Assembly: GCA_030144725.1 (NCBI GenBank)
Contig: JASKMD010000019.1
Span: 8,172,760 to 8,236,759 of the forward strand
Origin: Haematococcus lacustris
Lineage: Eukaryota; Chlorophyta; Chlorophyceae; Chlamydomonadales; Haematococcaceae
Reading direction: 5' to 3'
Length of the DNA stretch: 64,000 nt
In this document: positions 22,701 to 34,494 of the stretch, piece by piece
Layout: each line of letters begins with the position of its first letter
Position numbering within the stretch: position 1 is the first letter of the stretch
Notes under the pieces: model-generated
What the model saw: the letters and a program-made list of their open reading frames with translations, nothing else
Databases searched by the model: none
What the model was told of the DNA's origin: nothing
Made by a program: the position numbers and the translations under genes

Positions 22701-24097
22701 AACAGGATGTCCCAACATGGGGGTAGTAGACTTCATGCTCTCAATAATGTGCCGCTTTAGGTAGCGTTTGTCACATTGGCAGTTGCGAGCTATCGCGGAC
22801 ACACCTCAGCATCGCGGACACACCTCAGCTGCCCACCATCAATTGTTCTAGTGGTATGTAGCGGCATCCATGTGGGAACTGCACCTGGCATCGAGCCGGA
22901 AGTACAATCACATCTCAGCCCACAACCACATTACATAATATCTTTCTTGGCCGCTACATTCCATTACAGGTTAGGCACTCTTTTGTCGATTGTACTGCAT
23001 TGTGTCGACGACATGATTAGCTTTGCAATGTCATTCTCCATCTGTTTATATGCGTGTCGCAACAGGAGAGATGAATTGGTGGCCGGAGGCATTTCCGTGC
23101 CGAGCAGCCTTTGCTGCCGTCGGACTGGCAACACGCGATTACTTCCCAGGCAAGCACGGGGTGCTGTTTCTTAGTGCGTTTTGCATACGATGTCAACACA
23201 TGCAACCAAATCTGCTGACCTGCACAGATGCTTGGCTGTTTTGAGGATCAACACCAAACCCACACCAGCCCAAGGGTCTCCCAAGCAGCAGTGCAGCAAG
23301 GGAATAAGCTCTTGAAAACAGTGAGCAAGAGGTGAGTAAGGTTGTATTATACCTCACCTTGTCTAGGTCAGTTTGATGTGCACGCGCACACTTGCGCAAC
23401 GCATGACATGCATGAACAGCTGAGGGTAGCACACAACTGTCGTGAGCCATAAGATTCAAACAATTAGTACTAATTAATAACCATGTTTTGTGGTGTGTGC
23501 CCCAAGACCTTGTCTTTGTGATTGTGTGTGCAGGATTTGTGATATGTCTCGCCGCTGTGGTATGTTCGCGGGCACATGTGGCAGTACACGAGCAAAGAAT
23601 GCAATTGCTTGCGCTGGTGGTCAGATAACGCGGACTAAGTTGCAGCTACCAATGTGACAAACGCTATTGAAAACGGTACAGTATTGCGAGAGTATTTGCA
23701 TGAACATTATCAACCCCATGCCCGACACCACGCCCGACACCACGGCCCAGCCACGTGGATTTGTTTATGCGTAGCAGATCCTTGAATATATGGTGCAGTG
23801 TGTCTTAACAAATAGCGTGCAGTGTGTGGAGCGCAATGGCGGCTCAAATGTCGACCTTCAAAGTTGTGCTTGTTTTGCTCGTGCGAGCCTCGCCGCGAGC
23901 GACCGCCGCGACAGACCTTGCACTAAAACGCCTGAATACAGTCAGGGACGGTCGCCGCAGTAAAAACGATTGGCATGGCATGCCAAAGCGCAAGACGCAA
24001 GACTGGAGCGATGCTTGAATCCTGCTGGTCCCGCAGCTGCACCCGCCACTGCCCTTGTTAAAACATCCGTTGCTGGTCCTGCAGCTGCATCTTCGGG
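22701..24097. other. Upstream region of expansin copy 3; no firm gene
   Basis: Sequence unique to units 3 and 4. An open stretch around 23,068-23,150 (MNWWPEAFPCRAAFAAVGL) is flanked by CAG/GCAAG and could be an exon, but I do not recognise it. A second one, at 23,836-24,018, encodes MAAQMSTFKVVLVLLVRASP... with a basic C-terminus and a hydrophobic start; its function is unknown. A 48-bp dispersed repeat lies at 23,735-23,782. Confidence 0.4.
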
Positions 24098-25742
24098 CCC
24101 CGCCCCGCCCCGCCCCGCCCCGCCCCGCCCCGCCCCGCCCCGCCCCGCCCCGCCCCGCCCCGCCCCGCCCCGCCCCGCCCCGCCCCGCCCCGCCCCGCCC
24201 CGCCCCGCCCCGCCCCGCCCCGCCCCGCCCCGCCCCGCCCCGCCCCGCCCCGCCCCGCCCCGCCCCGCCCCGCCCCGCCCCGCCCCGCCCCGCCCCGCCC
24301 CGCCCCGCCCCGCCCCGCCCCGCCCCGCCCCGCCCCGCCCCGCCCCGCCCCGCCCCGCCCCGCCCCGCCCCGCCCCGCCCCGCCCCGCCCCGCCCCGCCC
24401 CGCCCCGCCCCGCCCCGCCCCGCCCCGCCCCGCCCCGCCCCGCCCCGCCCCGCCCCGCCCCGCCCCGCCCCGCCCCGCCCCGCCCCGCCCCGCCCCGCCC
24501 CGCCCCGCCCCGCCCCGCCCCGCCCCGCCCCGCCCCGCCCCGCCCCGCCCCGCCCCGCCCCGCCCCGCCCCGCCCCGCCCCGCCCCGCCCCGCCCCGCCC
24601 CGCCCCGCCCCGCCCCGCCCCGCCCCGCCCCGCCCCGCCCCGCCCCGCCCCGCCCCGCCCCGCCCCGCCCCGCCCCGCCCCGCCCCGCCCCGCCCCGCCC
24701 CGCCCCGCCCCGCCCCGCCCCGCCCCGCCCCGCCCCGCCCCGCCCCGCCCCGCCCCGCCCCGCCCCGCCCCGCCCCGCCCCGCCCCGCCCCGCCCCGCCC
24801 CGCCCCGCCCCGCCCCGCCCCGCCCCGCCCCGCCCCGCCCCGCCCCGCCCCGCCCCGCCCCGCCCCGCCCCGCCCCGCCCCGCCCCGCCCCGCCCCGCCC
24901 CGCCCCGCCCCGCCCCGCCCCGCCCCGCCCCGCCCCGCCCCGCCCCGCCCCGCCCCGCCCCGCCCCGCCCCGCCCCGCCCCGCCCCGCCCCGCCCCGCCC
25001 CGCCCCGCCCCGCCCCGCCCCGCCCCGCCCCGCCCCGCCCCGCCCCGCCCCGCCCCGCCCCGCCCCGCCCCGCCCCGCCCCGCCCCGCCCCGCCCCGCCC
25101 CGCCCCGCCCCGCCCCGCCCCGCCCCGCCCCGCCCCGCCCCGCCCCGCCCCGCCCCGCCCCGCCCCGCCCCGCCCCGCCCCGCCCCGCCCCGCCCCGCCC
25201 CGCCCCGCCCCGCCCCGCCCCGCCCCGCCCCGCCCCGCCCCGCCCCGCCCCGCCCCGCCCCGCCCCGCCCCGCCCCGCCCCGCCCCGCCCCGCCCCGCCC
25301 CGCCCCGCCCCGCCCCGCCCCGCCCCGCCCCGCCCCGCCCCGCCCCGCCCCGCCCCGCCCCGCCCCGCCCCGCCCCGCCCCGCCCCGCCCCGCCCCGCCC
25401 CGCCCCGCCCCGCCCCGCCCCGCCCCGCCCCGCCCCGCCCCGCCCCGCCCCGCCCCGCCCCGCCCCGCCCCGCCCCGCCCCGCCCCGCCCCGCCCCGCCC
25501 CGCCCCGCCCCGCCCCGCCCCGCCCCGCCCCGCCCCGCCCCGCCCCGCCCCGCCCCGCCCCGCCCCGCCCCGCCCCGCCCCGCCCCGCCCCGCCCCGCCC
25601 CGCCCCGCCCCGCCCCGCCCCGCCCCGCCCCGCCCCGCCCCGCCCCGCCCCGCCCCGCCCCGCCCCGCCCCGCCCCGCCCCGCCCCGCCCCGCCCCGCCC
25701 CGCCCCGCCCCGCCCCGCCCCGCCCCGCCCCGCCCCGCCCCG
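24098..25742. repeat. (CCCCG)n array 3, 329 pure units
   Basis: 1,645 bp without interruption. The left border is TCTTCGGG|CCCCG and the right border is CCCCG|CCATGGTGC. It is followed by TGGGCTGGGCTGGGCGGGGC at 25,813-25,832, a mix of the GGGCT and GGGGC units found elsewhere in the window. Confidence 0.99.
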
Positions 25743-25891
25743 CCATGGTGCAGGCGGCGTCGGAGGACCGTCGTTGGGCAACTTCTAACTCGTCATTGCA
25801 GATATTTGGATGGGCTGGGCTGGGCGGGGCGGGTGAGGCTGTAGGGGGTGTAGCGGTTGGGATGTGGTAGGCACATGGTGCACGTCATCAC

Positions 25892-26391
25892 NNNNNNNNN
25901 NNNNNNNNNNNNNNNNNNNNNNNNNNNNNNNNNNNNNNNNNNNNNNNNNNNNNNNNNNNNNNNNNNNNNNNNNNNNNNNNNNNNNNNNNNNNNNNNNNNN
26001 NNNNNNNNNNNNNNNNNNNNNNNNNNNNNNNNNNNNNNNNNNNNNNNNNNNNNNNNNNNNNNNNNNNNNNNNNNNNNNNNNNNNNNNNNNNNNNNNNNNN
26101 NNNNNNNNNNNNNNNNNNNNNNNNNNNNNNNNNNNNNNNNNNNNNNNNNNNNNNNNNNNNNNNNNNNNNNNNNNNNNNNNNNNNNNNNNNNNNNNNNNNN
26201 NNNNNNNNNNNNNNNNNNNNNNNNNNNNNNNNNNNNNNNNNNNNNNNNNNNNNNNNNNNNNNNNNNNNNNNNNNNNNNNNNNNNNNNNNNNNNNNNNNNN
26301 NNNNNNNNNNNNNNNNNNNNNNNNNNNNNNNNNNNNNNNNNNNNNNNNNNNNNNNNNNNNNNNNNNNNNNNNNNNNNNNNNNNNNNNNNNN
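25892..26391. other. Assembly gap, exactly 500 N
   Basis: Round-number gap of unknown true size. The 4.95 kb before it and the 4.94 kb after it are nearly identical (20,940-25,891 against 26,392-31,327). Confidence 0.99.
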
Positions 26392-27654
26392 CCCATCCCA
26401 CCCGCAACCCATGCTTACGACCAGTACTAGAGCAGATGCCACTGACAGCCAAACAGGCAACTGCTTGGCAGTTTGCAGTTGTATAGGCAAGATGAACAAC
26501 ATAAAGCGCAGCAGATTCATGTCAGGCACAACACTACCAGCAGTGCAAGACATTTCGAAAAGAATGCAAGCATACACGCAAGCAGGGGTGCGTGCATGGC
26601 TTCTTGCCTGCCCTCCCCTTCAGACCCTGGTGGCCATTTGCTGGCCCTGGTGGCACCAGTCCTCCCTCACACACGTCACACCGACCAGGACAGTCACACG
26701 GCCATGCAGGCTGGGCCAAGCGGCCGGCTGCTGCGGCTGCGCAACACAAGCCCGGACCAGCAGCAGCAGGTAGGTTGGGTCCAAGCATGGAGAAAGGAGC
26801 CCTTCCATCGCCCCTGCCAACTATCCAGCATCAGCATCCACACCCGCACAGCTTCACAACATACTATCACAACTCTCCAGGCTAGTTGCCGCCATTGTTA
26901 CCAAGCAGCAGCCCCATGTGCAATCATTTTACAGCCAGCTCGACACCACCACTTCCATCCCAACCCAGACAGCATAAACTCACCCGCAGCTACCACCAAA
27001 GCGTGGGTGCCCATCATTCATGGCTGCCACCATCCAGTTCTGGTTCCCACCAAACTTGTTGCCAAGGTACCCTGAGCAGGAGGCAAGGGCAATAAGCCGG
27101 TCTAGTCATATTAACATATCAGCACCTAATGTCAGTGCATGGCACAAGACTCGGCAGCTCTGGTTCAGTGCTGGGTGCTGTCACATGCAGCACTCACCAT
27201 ACATGCATGAACCGGAGTGAACAGACATCCTGCAGCCAAGCGAGGGGAGGATGCAGAGTGGCAATGCGAGCAGAACAGTAAAGCAGCACTGAGCTGGCAG
27301 CATACGTGAAGGGCCTGGTGCCTGTGCACGTTGTCATTGCAACGCAGTGTAGAGGTAGGCACTCAGCACGCGGTCCCTAGCTAGGAGCGAGCAACATAGT
27401 CCATCACGTGAGACTCACCAGGCAGCGTCGTCGTACCACGTTGCTCGACCGACCTTCCACTGGGCGGAAGCAGGGACGGCCAGCAGCAAGGTAAGTAGCG
27501 CAAAAATGGAGGCCGGCGACGATTGACTCAAGGGTCGTGGGTGCACTAGCCTGCCACTCGACAAGGGCCACTCGGACCGCTCAGGGGTATCGCACGGGCT
27601 GCGCAACTGCGGCATACTGCGGTGACCCTGCAAACATCGCAACAAGCGCGCCAT
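26392..27654 (-). CDS. Expansin-like protein, copy 4, exons 1-3 only (rest lost in gap)
   Basis: Exon 1 (27654-27419, signal peptide to TWYDDAAW), the 32-nt SVHSGSCMYG exon and the GYLGNK...GGSCG exon are present and identical to copy 3. Exons 4-8 would fall in the N run. Because the whole block duplicates the end of the preceding contig, this may not be a separate gene. Confidence 0.6.
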
Positions 27655-29548
27655 TGACACACTGAGAGCCGCATGACTGGGAAGCAGGTGGTGCGATTAG
27701 TGGGGCAACAGCTAAAAGTGGCAGTAAAGAATTTGGACACAAAACGGTGAGGTGCTAAGCCGCCGTCTTAAGCTACTCTTGGGAACATGTCTGGCGCTGC
27801 GGCCCTCTCGCTATCGCAAAGCTGTAATAGCTAGGGCGTGCGCATGCTAGGGCAATTGGCGGTTCAACAAGGTGACGGCCTTTTGCGGCATTGGCGTGCG
27901 AACCTAGATCAAGTGCTCGTCGGCGAGCGCCGCTAGCTCACCTGTGATTGCTTAAGGAATCCGAGGCTGGATGCAGCGAGCTTTGAACTTGTGGCCAAGG
28001 GTGCAGTAGTAGCTCGGCTGCGACACACGAGTGATCCCTGGAGTGTGCTGCGGGTGTGTGCCGAACAATGCAAAGCTCACCATTTGATCCGCCGGGTCAC
28101 ACAACAGGCAATGAGAAGTGATCTACTCCGCCATTGCCATTGGCCCCGCAAAACAGGATGTCCCAACATGGGGGTAGTAGACTTCATGCTCTCAATAATG
28201 TGCCGCTTTAGGTAGCGTTTGTCACATTGGCAGTTGCGAGCTATCGCGGACACACCTCAGCATCGCGGACACACCTCAGCTGCCCACCATCAATTGTTCT
28301 AGTGGTATGTAGCGGCATCCATGTGGGAACTGCACCTGGCATCGAGCCGGAAGTACAATCACATCTCAGCCCACAACCACATTACATAATATCTTTCTTG
28401 GCCGCTACATTCCATTACAGGTTAGGCCCTCTTTTGTCGGTTGTACTGCATTGTGTCGACGACATGATTAGCTTCGCAATGTCATTCTCCATATGTTTAT
28501 ATGCGTATCGCAACAGGAGAGATGAATTGGTGGCCGGAGGCATTTCCGTGCCGAGCAGCCTTTGCTGCCGTCGGACTGGCAACTCGCGGTTACTTCCCAG
28601 GCAAGCACGGGGTGCTGTTTCTTAGTTCGTTTTGCATACGATGTCAACACATGCAACCAAATCTGCTGACCTGCACAGGTGCTTGGCTGTTTTGAGGATC
28701 AACACCAAACCCACACCAGCCCAAGGGTCTCCCAAGCAGCAGTGCAGCAAGGGAATAAGCTCTTGAAAACAGTGAGCAAGAGGTGAGTAAGGTTGTATTA
28801 TACCACACCTTGTCTAGGTCAGTTTGATGTGCACGCGCACACTTGCGCAACGCATGACATGCATGAACAGCTGAGGGTAGCACACAACTGTCGTGAGCCT
28901 TAAGATTCAAACAATTAGTACTAATTAATAACCATGTTTTGTGGTGTGTGCCCCAAGACCTTGTCTTTGTGATTGTGTGTGCAGGATTTGTGATATGTCT
29001 CGCCGCTGTGGTATGTTCGCGGGCACATGTGGCAGTACACGAGCAAAGAATGCAATTGCTTGCGCTGGTGGTCAGATAACGCGGACTAAGTTGCAGCTAC
29101 CAATGTGACAAACGCTATTGAAAACGGTACAGTATTGCGAGAGTATTTGCATGAACATTATCAACCCCATGCCCGACACCACGCCCGACACCACGGCCCA
29201 GCCACGTGGATTTGTTTATGCGTAGCAGATCCTTGAATATATGGTGCAGTGTGTCTTAACAAATAGCGTGCAGTGTGTGGAGCGCAATGGCGGCTCAAAT
29301 GTCGACCTTCAAAGTTGTGCTTGTTTTGCTCGTGCGAGCCTCGCCGCGAGCGACCGCCGCGACAGACCTTGCACTAAAACGCCTGAATACAGTCAGGGAC
29401 GGTCGCCGCAGTAAAAACGATTGGCATGGCATGCCAAAGCGCAAGACGCAAGACTGGAGCGATGCTTGAATCCTGCTGGTCCCGCAGCTGCACCCGCCAC
29501 TGCCCTTGTTAAAACATCCGTTGCTGGTCCTGCAGCTGCATCTTCGGG
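27655..29548. other. Upstream region of expansin copy 4; no firm gene
   Basis: Same content as 22,204-24,097, including the two unrecognised open stretches (about 28,519-28,601 and 29,287-29,469) and the 48-bp dispersed repeat at 29,186-29,233. Confidence 0.4.
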
Positions 29549-31398
29549 CCCCGCCCCGCCCCGCCCCGCCCCGCCCCGCCCCGCCCCGCCCCGCCCCGCC
29601 CCGCCCCGCCCCGCCCCGCCCCGCCCCGCCCCGCCCCGCCCCGCCCCGCCCCGCCCCGCCCCGCCCCGCCCCGCCCCGCCCCGCCCCGCCCCGCCCCGCC
29701 CCGCCCCGCCCCGCCCCGCCCCGCCCCGCCCCGCCCCGCCCCGCCCCGCCCCGCCCCGCCCCGCCCCGCCCCGCCCCGCCCCGCCCCGCCCCGCCCCGCC
29801 CCGCCCCGCCCCGCCCCGCCCCGCCCCGCCCCGCCCCGCCCCGCCCCGCCCCGCCCCGCCCCGCCCCGCCCCGCCCCGCCCCGCCCCGCCCCGCCCCGCC
29901 CCGCCCCGCCCCGCCCCGCCCCGCCCCGCCCCGCCCCGCCCCGCCCCGCCCCGCCCCGCCCCGCCCGCCCCGCCCCGCCCCGCCCCGCCCCGCCCCGCCC
30001 CGCCCCGCCCCGCCCCGCCCCGCCCCGCCCCGCCCCGCCCCGCCCCGCCCCGCCCCGCCCCGCCCCGCCCCGCCCCGCCCCGCCCCGCCCCGCCCCGCCC
30101 CGCCCCGCCCCGCCCCGCCCCGCCCCGCCCCGCCCCGCCCCGCCCCGCCCCGCCCCGCCCCGCCCCGCCCCGCCCCGCCCCGCCCCGCCCCGCCCCGCCC
30201 CGCCCCGCCCCGCCCCGCCCCGCCCCGCCCCGCCCCGCCCCGCCCCGCCCCGCCCCGCCCCGCCCCGCCCCGCCCCGCCCCGCCCCGCCCCGCCCCGCCC
30301 CGCCCCGCCCCGCCCCGCCCCGCCCCGCCCCGCCCCGCCCCGCCCCGCCCCGCCCCGCCCCGCCCCGCCCCGCCCCGCCCCGCCCCGCCCCGCCCCGCCC
30401 CGCCCCGCCCCGCCCCGCCCCGCCCCGCCCCGCCCCGCCCCGCCCCGCCCCGCCCCGCCCCGCCCCGCCCCGCCCCGCCCCGCCCCGCCCCGCCCCGCCC
30501 CGCCCCGCCCGCCCCGCCCCGCCCCGCCCCGCCCCGCCCCGCCCCGCCCCGCCCCGCCCCGCCCCGCCCCGCCCCGCCCCGCCCCGCCCCGCCCCGCCCC
30601 GCCCCGCCCCGCCCCGCCCCGCCCCGCCCCGCCCCGCCCCGCCCCGCCCCGCCCCGCCCCGCCCCGCCCCGCCCCGCCCCGCCCCGCCCCGCCCCGCCCC
30701 GCCCCGCCCCGCCCCGCCCCGCCCCGCCCCGCCCCGCCCCGCCCCGCCCCGCCCCGCCCCGCCCCGCCCCGCCCCGCCCCGCCCCGCCCCGCCCCGCCCC
30801 GCCCCGCCCCGCCCCGCCCCGCCCCGCCCCGCCCCGCCCCGCCCCGCCCCGCCCCGCCCCGCCCCGCCCCGCCCCGCCCCGCCCCGCCCCGCCCCGCCCC
30901 GCCCCGCCCCGCCCCGCCCCGCCCCGCCCCGCCCCGCCCCCGCCCCGCCCCGCCCCGCCCCGCCCCGCCCCGCCCCGCCCCGCCCCGCCCCGCCCCCGCC
31001 CCGCCCCGCCCCGCCCCGCCCCGCCCCGCCCCGCCCCGCCCCGCCCCGCCCCGCCCCGCCCCGCCCCGCCCCGCCCCGCCCCGCCCCGCCCCGCCCCGCC
31101 CCGCCCCGCCCCGCCCCGCCCCGCCCCGCCCCGCCCCGCCCCGCCCCGCCCCGCCCCGCCCCGCCCCGCCCCGCCCCGCCATGGTGCAGGCGGCGTCGGA
31201 GGACCGTCGTTGGGCAACTTCTAACTCGTCATTGCAGATATTTGGATGGGCTGGGCTGGGCGGGGCGGGTGAGGCTGTAGGGGGTGTAGCGGTTGGGATG
31301 TGGTAGGCACATGGTGCACGTCATCACAGAGCTAACAGAGCTCTCCATCCAGGATGTGCTACGCGTAAACAAAGCCACGTGACTGGGCCGTGGTGTCG
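29186..31398. repeat. Inverted 48-bp repeats flanking array 4
   Basis: 29,186-29,233 and 31,351-31,398 are reverse complements with 44 of 48 matches (core CACGTG and GGGCCGTGGTGTCG). A related copy lies at about 47,160-47,225 (GGATGTGC...ACCACGTGGCTGAG...GATTACCAGGGGTA) and the left partner recurs at 23,735-23,782. Confidence 0.75.
29549..31178. repeat. (CCCCG)n array 4, ~326 units with four indels
   Basis: 1,630 bp. Unlike the other three arrays it has four imperfect units: one C missing near 29,963 and near 30,510, and one C extra near 30,936 and near 30,994. The flanks are identical to array 3. Confidence 0.98.
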
Positions 31399-31471
31399 TT
31401 ATGATTACCAGGGGTACGTTCTCTCTTCGTTGGGACCGGTTGTGTGCAACCGAGGATGCTTCATCTTAGCG

Positions 31472-31651
31472 TAGCTGAGTGAGATTACCCACACTGTGGC
31501 CCACAGTCAAACAAGTTGTTCCATGTTGAATGAGTTTTGTATGAGTGGGCATGAATATGCAACGATTTACAAACATGGCTGCGCTACCAGGCCAACAAAA
31601 CTTGTCCAACAAGGAACAACATGTTGGGCTGTGGGTAATCTCATTCAGCTA
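31472..31651. mobile_element. 180-bp MITE
   Basis: Ends are inverted repeats: TAGCTGAGTGAGATTACCCA at the left and, in reverse complement at the right, TAGCTGAATGAGATTACCCA. Subterminal TTGTTCC/GGAACAA segments pair as well. A lone end of the same family is at about 48,850-48,893. TA at both borders is compatible with a TA target. Confidence 0.7.
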
Positions 31652-31762
31652 CTACAAACACGTTGTAGCATCACGGACACAGCTACGTACAAACAGTTGT
31701 CTACAGTACTGTAGACGTCTACAGTACTGTAGGTCAGATTTGACAAGGTCTCTTGTAAATAG

Positions 31763-31830
31763 GGTACCATGCTGTTCTCCACATTCAAACCACCATTTGC
31801 TACCGCGATTGCACCGTCAGCTTCTGCGTG
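31763..31830 (+). repeat. Fragment shared with the 17.5-kb TIR element
   Basis: GGGTACCATGCTGTTCTCCA and the following ~50 bp match 17,582-17,650 with few changes. No TIRs are seen around it, so it is a fragment. Confidence 0.65.
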
Positions 31831-32450
31831 CTATAAATAGTGAGAGGCGTCGAAGCGTAGGCCCGCAAGCTCGATATGGATATTTGTGCCGAAAGTTGTG
31901 TCCACGCAATAAGGTCGCCATAGGGAGCTACATACATACGTGTAAGGTCTAAGGCCGGGGCCCGTCTCTATCGCAAGCTAGGTCCGTTCTGTCGGTTGTA
32001 CTGGGTACCTCGGCTTGCAAGCTCCTGCAAGCTGTGGATGTTGATGATGCCCCGCAATCACAACAACCTCGTGCACCGCACCCTCCCGTGTAATATCGAG
32101 TGCGGCAGAGATTGCCCCAAAAGTTGTTTGCGGTTGGCCCATCATTACATCTAACCTCACATCATTACATCATGACTCTTAGCCTACATCATTACATCAC
32201 CACTTGTGGTCCTGCCAATCACTGCATGCATGGTATGGGCAAGGGATCTGACTCTTGCAAAAGCTGGTCTCAGGGTCGATACCTAACCCTAGAGGCTGAA
32301 TAATGCTGGGCTCGGCAACATAGGCACGCTTTGTTGTCAGCGCATTTGCATAGCACTGTCGGGATAGCAAACGAGCTTGGGCTACATTGAGTTGTTCCTG
32401 CATGGGGGTGAAGGGGGCATGGGGGTTAAGGATGCATGGGGGGAAGGCAG
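31831..32450. other. No gene recognised
   Basis: Unique-looking sequence with short open frames only. A direct repeat of CATCATTACATC occurs at about 32,142-32,200. Confidence 0.5.
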
Positions 32451-32814
32451 CTCCAGTACTGTAGGGGTCTACAGTACTGTAGACACCTACAGTACTGTAG
32501 ACACCTACAGTACTGTAGACATCCTACAGTACTGTAGACACCTAAAGTACTGTAGACATCCTACAGTACTGTAGACACCTAAAGTACTGTAGACACCCTA
32601 CAGTACTGTAGACACCTACAGTACTGTAGACACCTACAGTACTGTAGACACCTACAGTACTGTAGACACCCTACAGTAATGTAGACCCCTACAGTACTGT
32701 AGACACCTACAGTACTGTAGACACCTACAGTACTGTAGACATCCTACAGTACTGTAGACACCCTACAGTACTGTAGACACCTACAGTACTGTAGACACCT
32801 ACAGTACTGTAGGC
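32451..32814. repeat. Tandem array of ~20 CTACAGTACTGTAG palindromes
   Basis: A perfect 14-bp palindrome, CTACAGTACTGTAG, repeats every 18-19 bp with ACAC, ACACC or ACATC spacers. Three units carry single changes (two CTAAAG, one AATG). Two further units are at about 31,693-31,731. Confidence 0.95.
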
Positions 32815-33260
32815 AGCAGCAGCATGGGTGGCAGCAGCAGCAGGGGGGGGGGGCAGCAGCAGCAGTAGGGGGGCAGCAGCAGCAGCAGTAGGGGGGCAGC
32901 AGCAGCAGCAGCAGGGGCGCAGCAGCAGCAGCAGTAGGGGGGTAGCAGCAGCAGCAGCAGGGGGGCAGCAGCACCAGCAGGGGGGCAGCAGCAGCAGCAG
33001 CAGGGGGGCAGCAGCAGCAGCAGGGGCGCAGCAGCAGCAGCAGCAGGGGCGCAGCAGCAGCAGCAGTAGGGGGGCAGCAGCAGCAGCAGCAGGGGCGCAG
33101 CAGCAGCAGCAGTAGGGGGGCAGCAGCAGCAGCAGTAGGGGGGCAGCAGCAGCAGTAGGGGGGCAGCAGCAGCAGCAGGGGGGGGGCAGCAGCAGCAGCA
33201 GGGGGGCAGCAGCAGCAGCAGCAGGGGGGCAGCAGCAGCAGCAGGGGCGCAGCAGCAGCT
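32815..33260 (+). repeat. Composite (CAG)n / G-run minisatellite
   Basis: About 20 irregular units of three to five CAG followed by TAGGGGGG or GGGGCG. Open on both strands by composition only; not called as a gene. Confidence 0.95.
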
Positions 33261-34494
33261 ACCTACCTTTTGGCTGCTTGATGACTGCTGCTAGGAAGGG
33301 GGGGGAGTGGAAGAGTGAAGGCGGGGAGGGGGGGTAGATGTGGAAGGCGGGAGACGGGGAGGCGGGAGGCAGGGAGGCGGGAGGTGGGGAGGCGGGAGGC
33401 TCAACCGGGTTGGGCTGGGCGGGGGTGGGTTGGGTTGGGGGCCTGGGTTTGGGTGGGTGGGGCATGGGTTGGGGGCATGGGTTGGGGTGGGTGGGGGCAT
33501 GGGTGGGGGTGGGGGCAGGGGAGGGAGCGGGGGCGGGGGCGGGGGCGGGGGCGGGGGCGGGGGCGGGGGCGGGGGAGGATGAATTGGGAGGGGGTGGTTG
33601 TGTAGGGGAAAGGGAAGTGGAAGGGAGGTGCCCACTAGACCTGCAACCAAGGGGCGTGCACGTGCGGTAGGGTGACCAGGCTGGGCACTGTGTTAGCTAT
33701 CACCGTGGCCTTACCTTTGTGGTCCTCCTGGCCTCCTACCTGCTCACACCAGGCAACATATCCCTTGCGCCAGTGGGGTGGGACTGCGGTGGGGAGTGTA
33801 GGGTGTAGGGAAGGGAAGGTGGGGTGAGGTGGGGGTTGCGATGCCACGTCAATCGAAGGGTGGGAGAGGGGAAGAGGAGGCTTGACAAGTATGGGAGGGG
33901 AGAGGGAGGGAGAGGGGGAAGGGAGGGGTGGGAAGAGGGTGGGTGGGGTGGGCTTTCTCCTGGCTGCTGGGATGTCAGGGGAGAGGTGACGGGGAGGGGG
34001 GAAGTGGGGGGTGGGTAGAGGTGGAAGTGGAAGTGGAGGGACGACAAGCTGGGCGTTGGTGGTGGGCGTGGGAAAGGGGAGGAAAAGGGGATGGGGAATG
34101 GTGTGACGATCAATCCTGCAGCGTGACAAGGGGCATGCTAGCGGTTAAGGTGGGTACAGGGTGCCACATACCTGCACTCACCTTTTGCTGGGGTGTGGTG
34201 TATATGTGTGTGGGAGGAAGGGGAGGAAGGGGAGGGAAGGGAAGGAGAGGTCCATGGGAAGGGCGAGAGAAGTGGGGAGGGCATCGATAGTCTCAGGTGT
34301 AGGCGCACAAGACCTGCGGCAATGGTGTGACGATTTGTCAACGGAAGCAAACATTGGACATGGGTACTGGATGCACTCACCATTAGAGTAGGGAGATGTA
34401 GAGCTGGCAGATGGAGGGGCAGGTGTAGCAGCCCTCCATTACAACCCACCTTCCTTTGTCCTCACCTCAGTAGGAAGTGCAGTGTGGGAGAGTA
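33261..34494. repeat. Strongly G-rich (+) / C-rich (-) region, no gene called
   Basis: Purine-rich low-complexity sequence, including a (GGGGGC)n run at about 33,527-33,575. The - strand gives Pro-rich open frames (up to 164 codons) with no conserved domain. Confidence 0.6.

Larger units (their letters stand above)
26392..31327. repeat. Near-identical repeat of 20,940-25,891, probably a contig overlap
   Basis: Starts exactly where the gap ends and matches the tail of the previous contig base for base, apart from a 1-bp indel near 26,930, about a dozen substitutions clustered at 28,428-28,900, and array indels. Beyond 31,327 the sequence is new. Confidence 0.9.

Noticed and set aside
25785..26577. 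Frames running through the N block
   Set aside because: They are open only because N is not read as a stop.
32451..32814. Regularly spaced repeats resembling a CRISPR array
   Set aside because: The spacers are 4-5 bp and nearly identical, the repeat is a 14-bp palindrome, the genome is eukaryotic and no cas genes are present.
33635..34129. 164-codon Pro-rich - strand frame
   Set aside because: Low-complexity complement of a G-rich tract with no domain and no support from splice sites.
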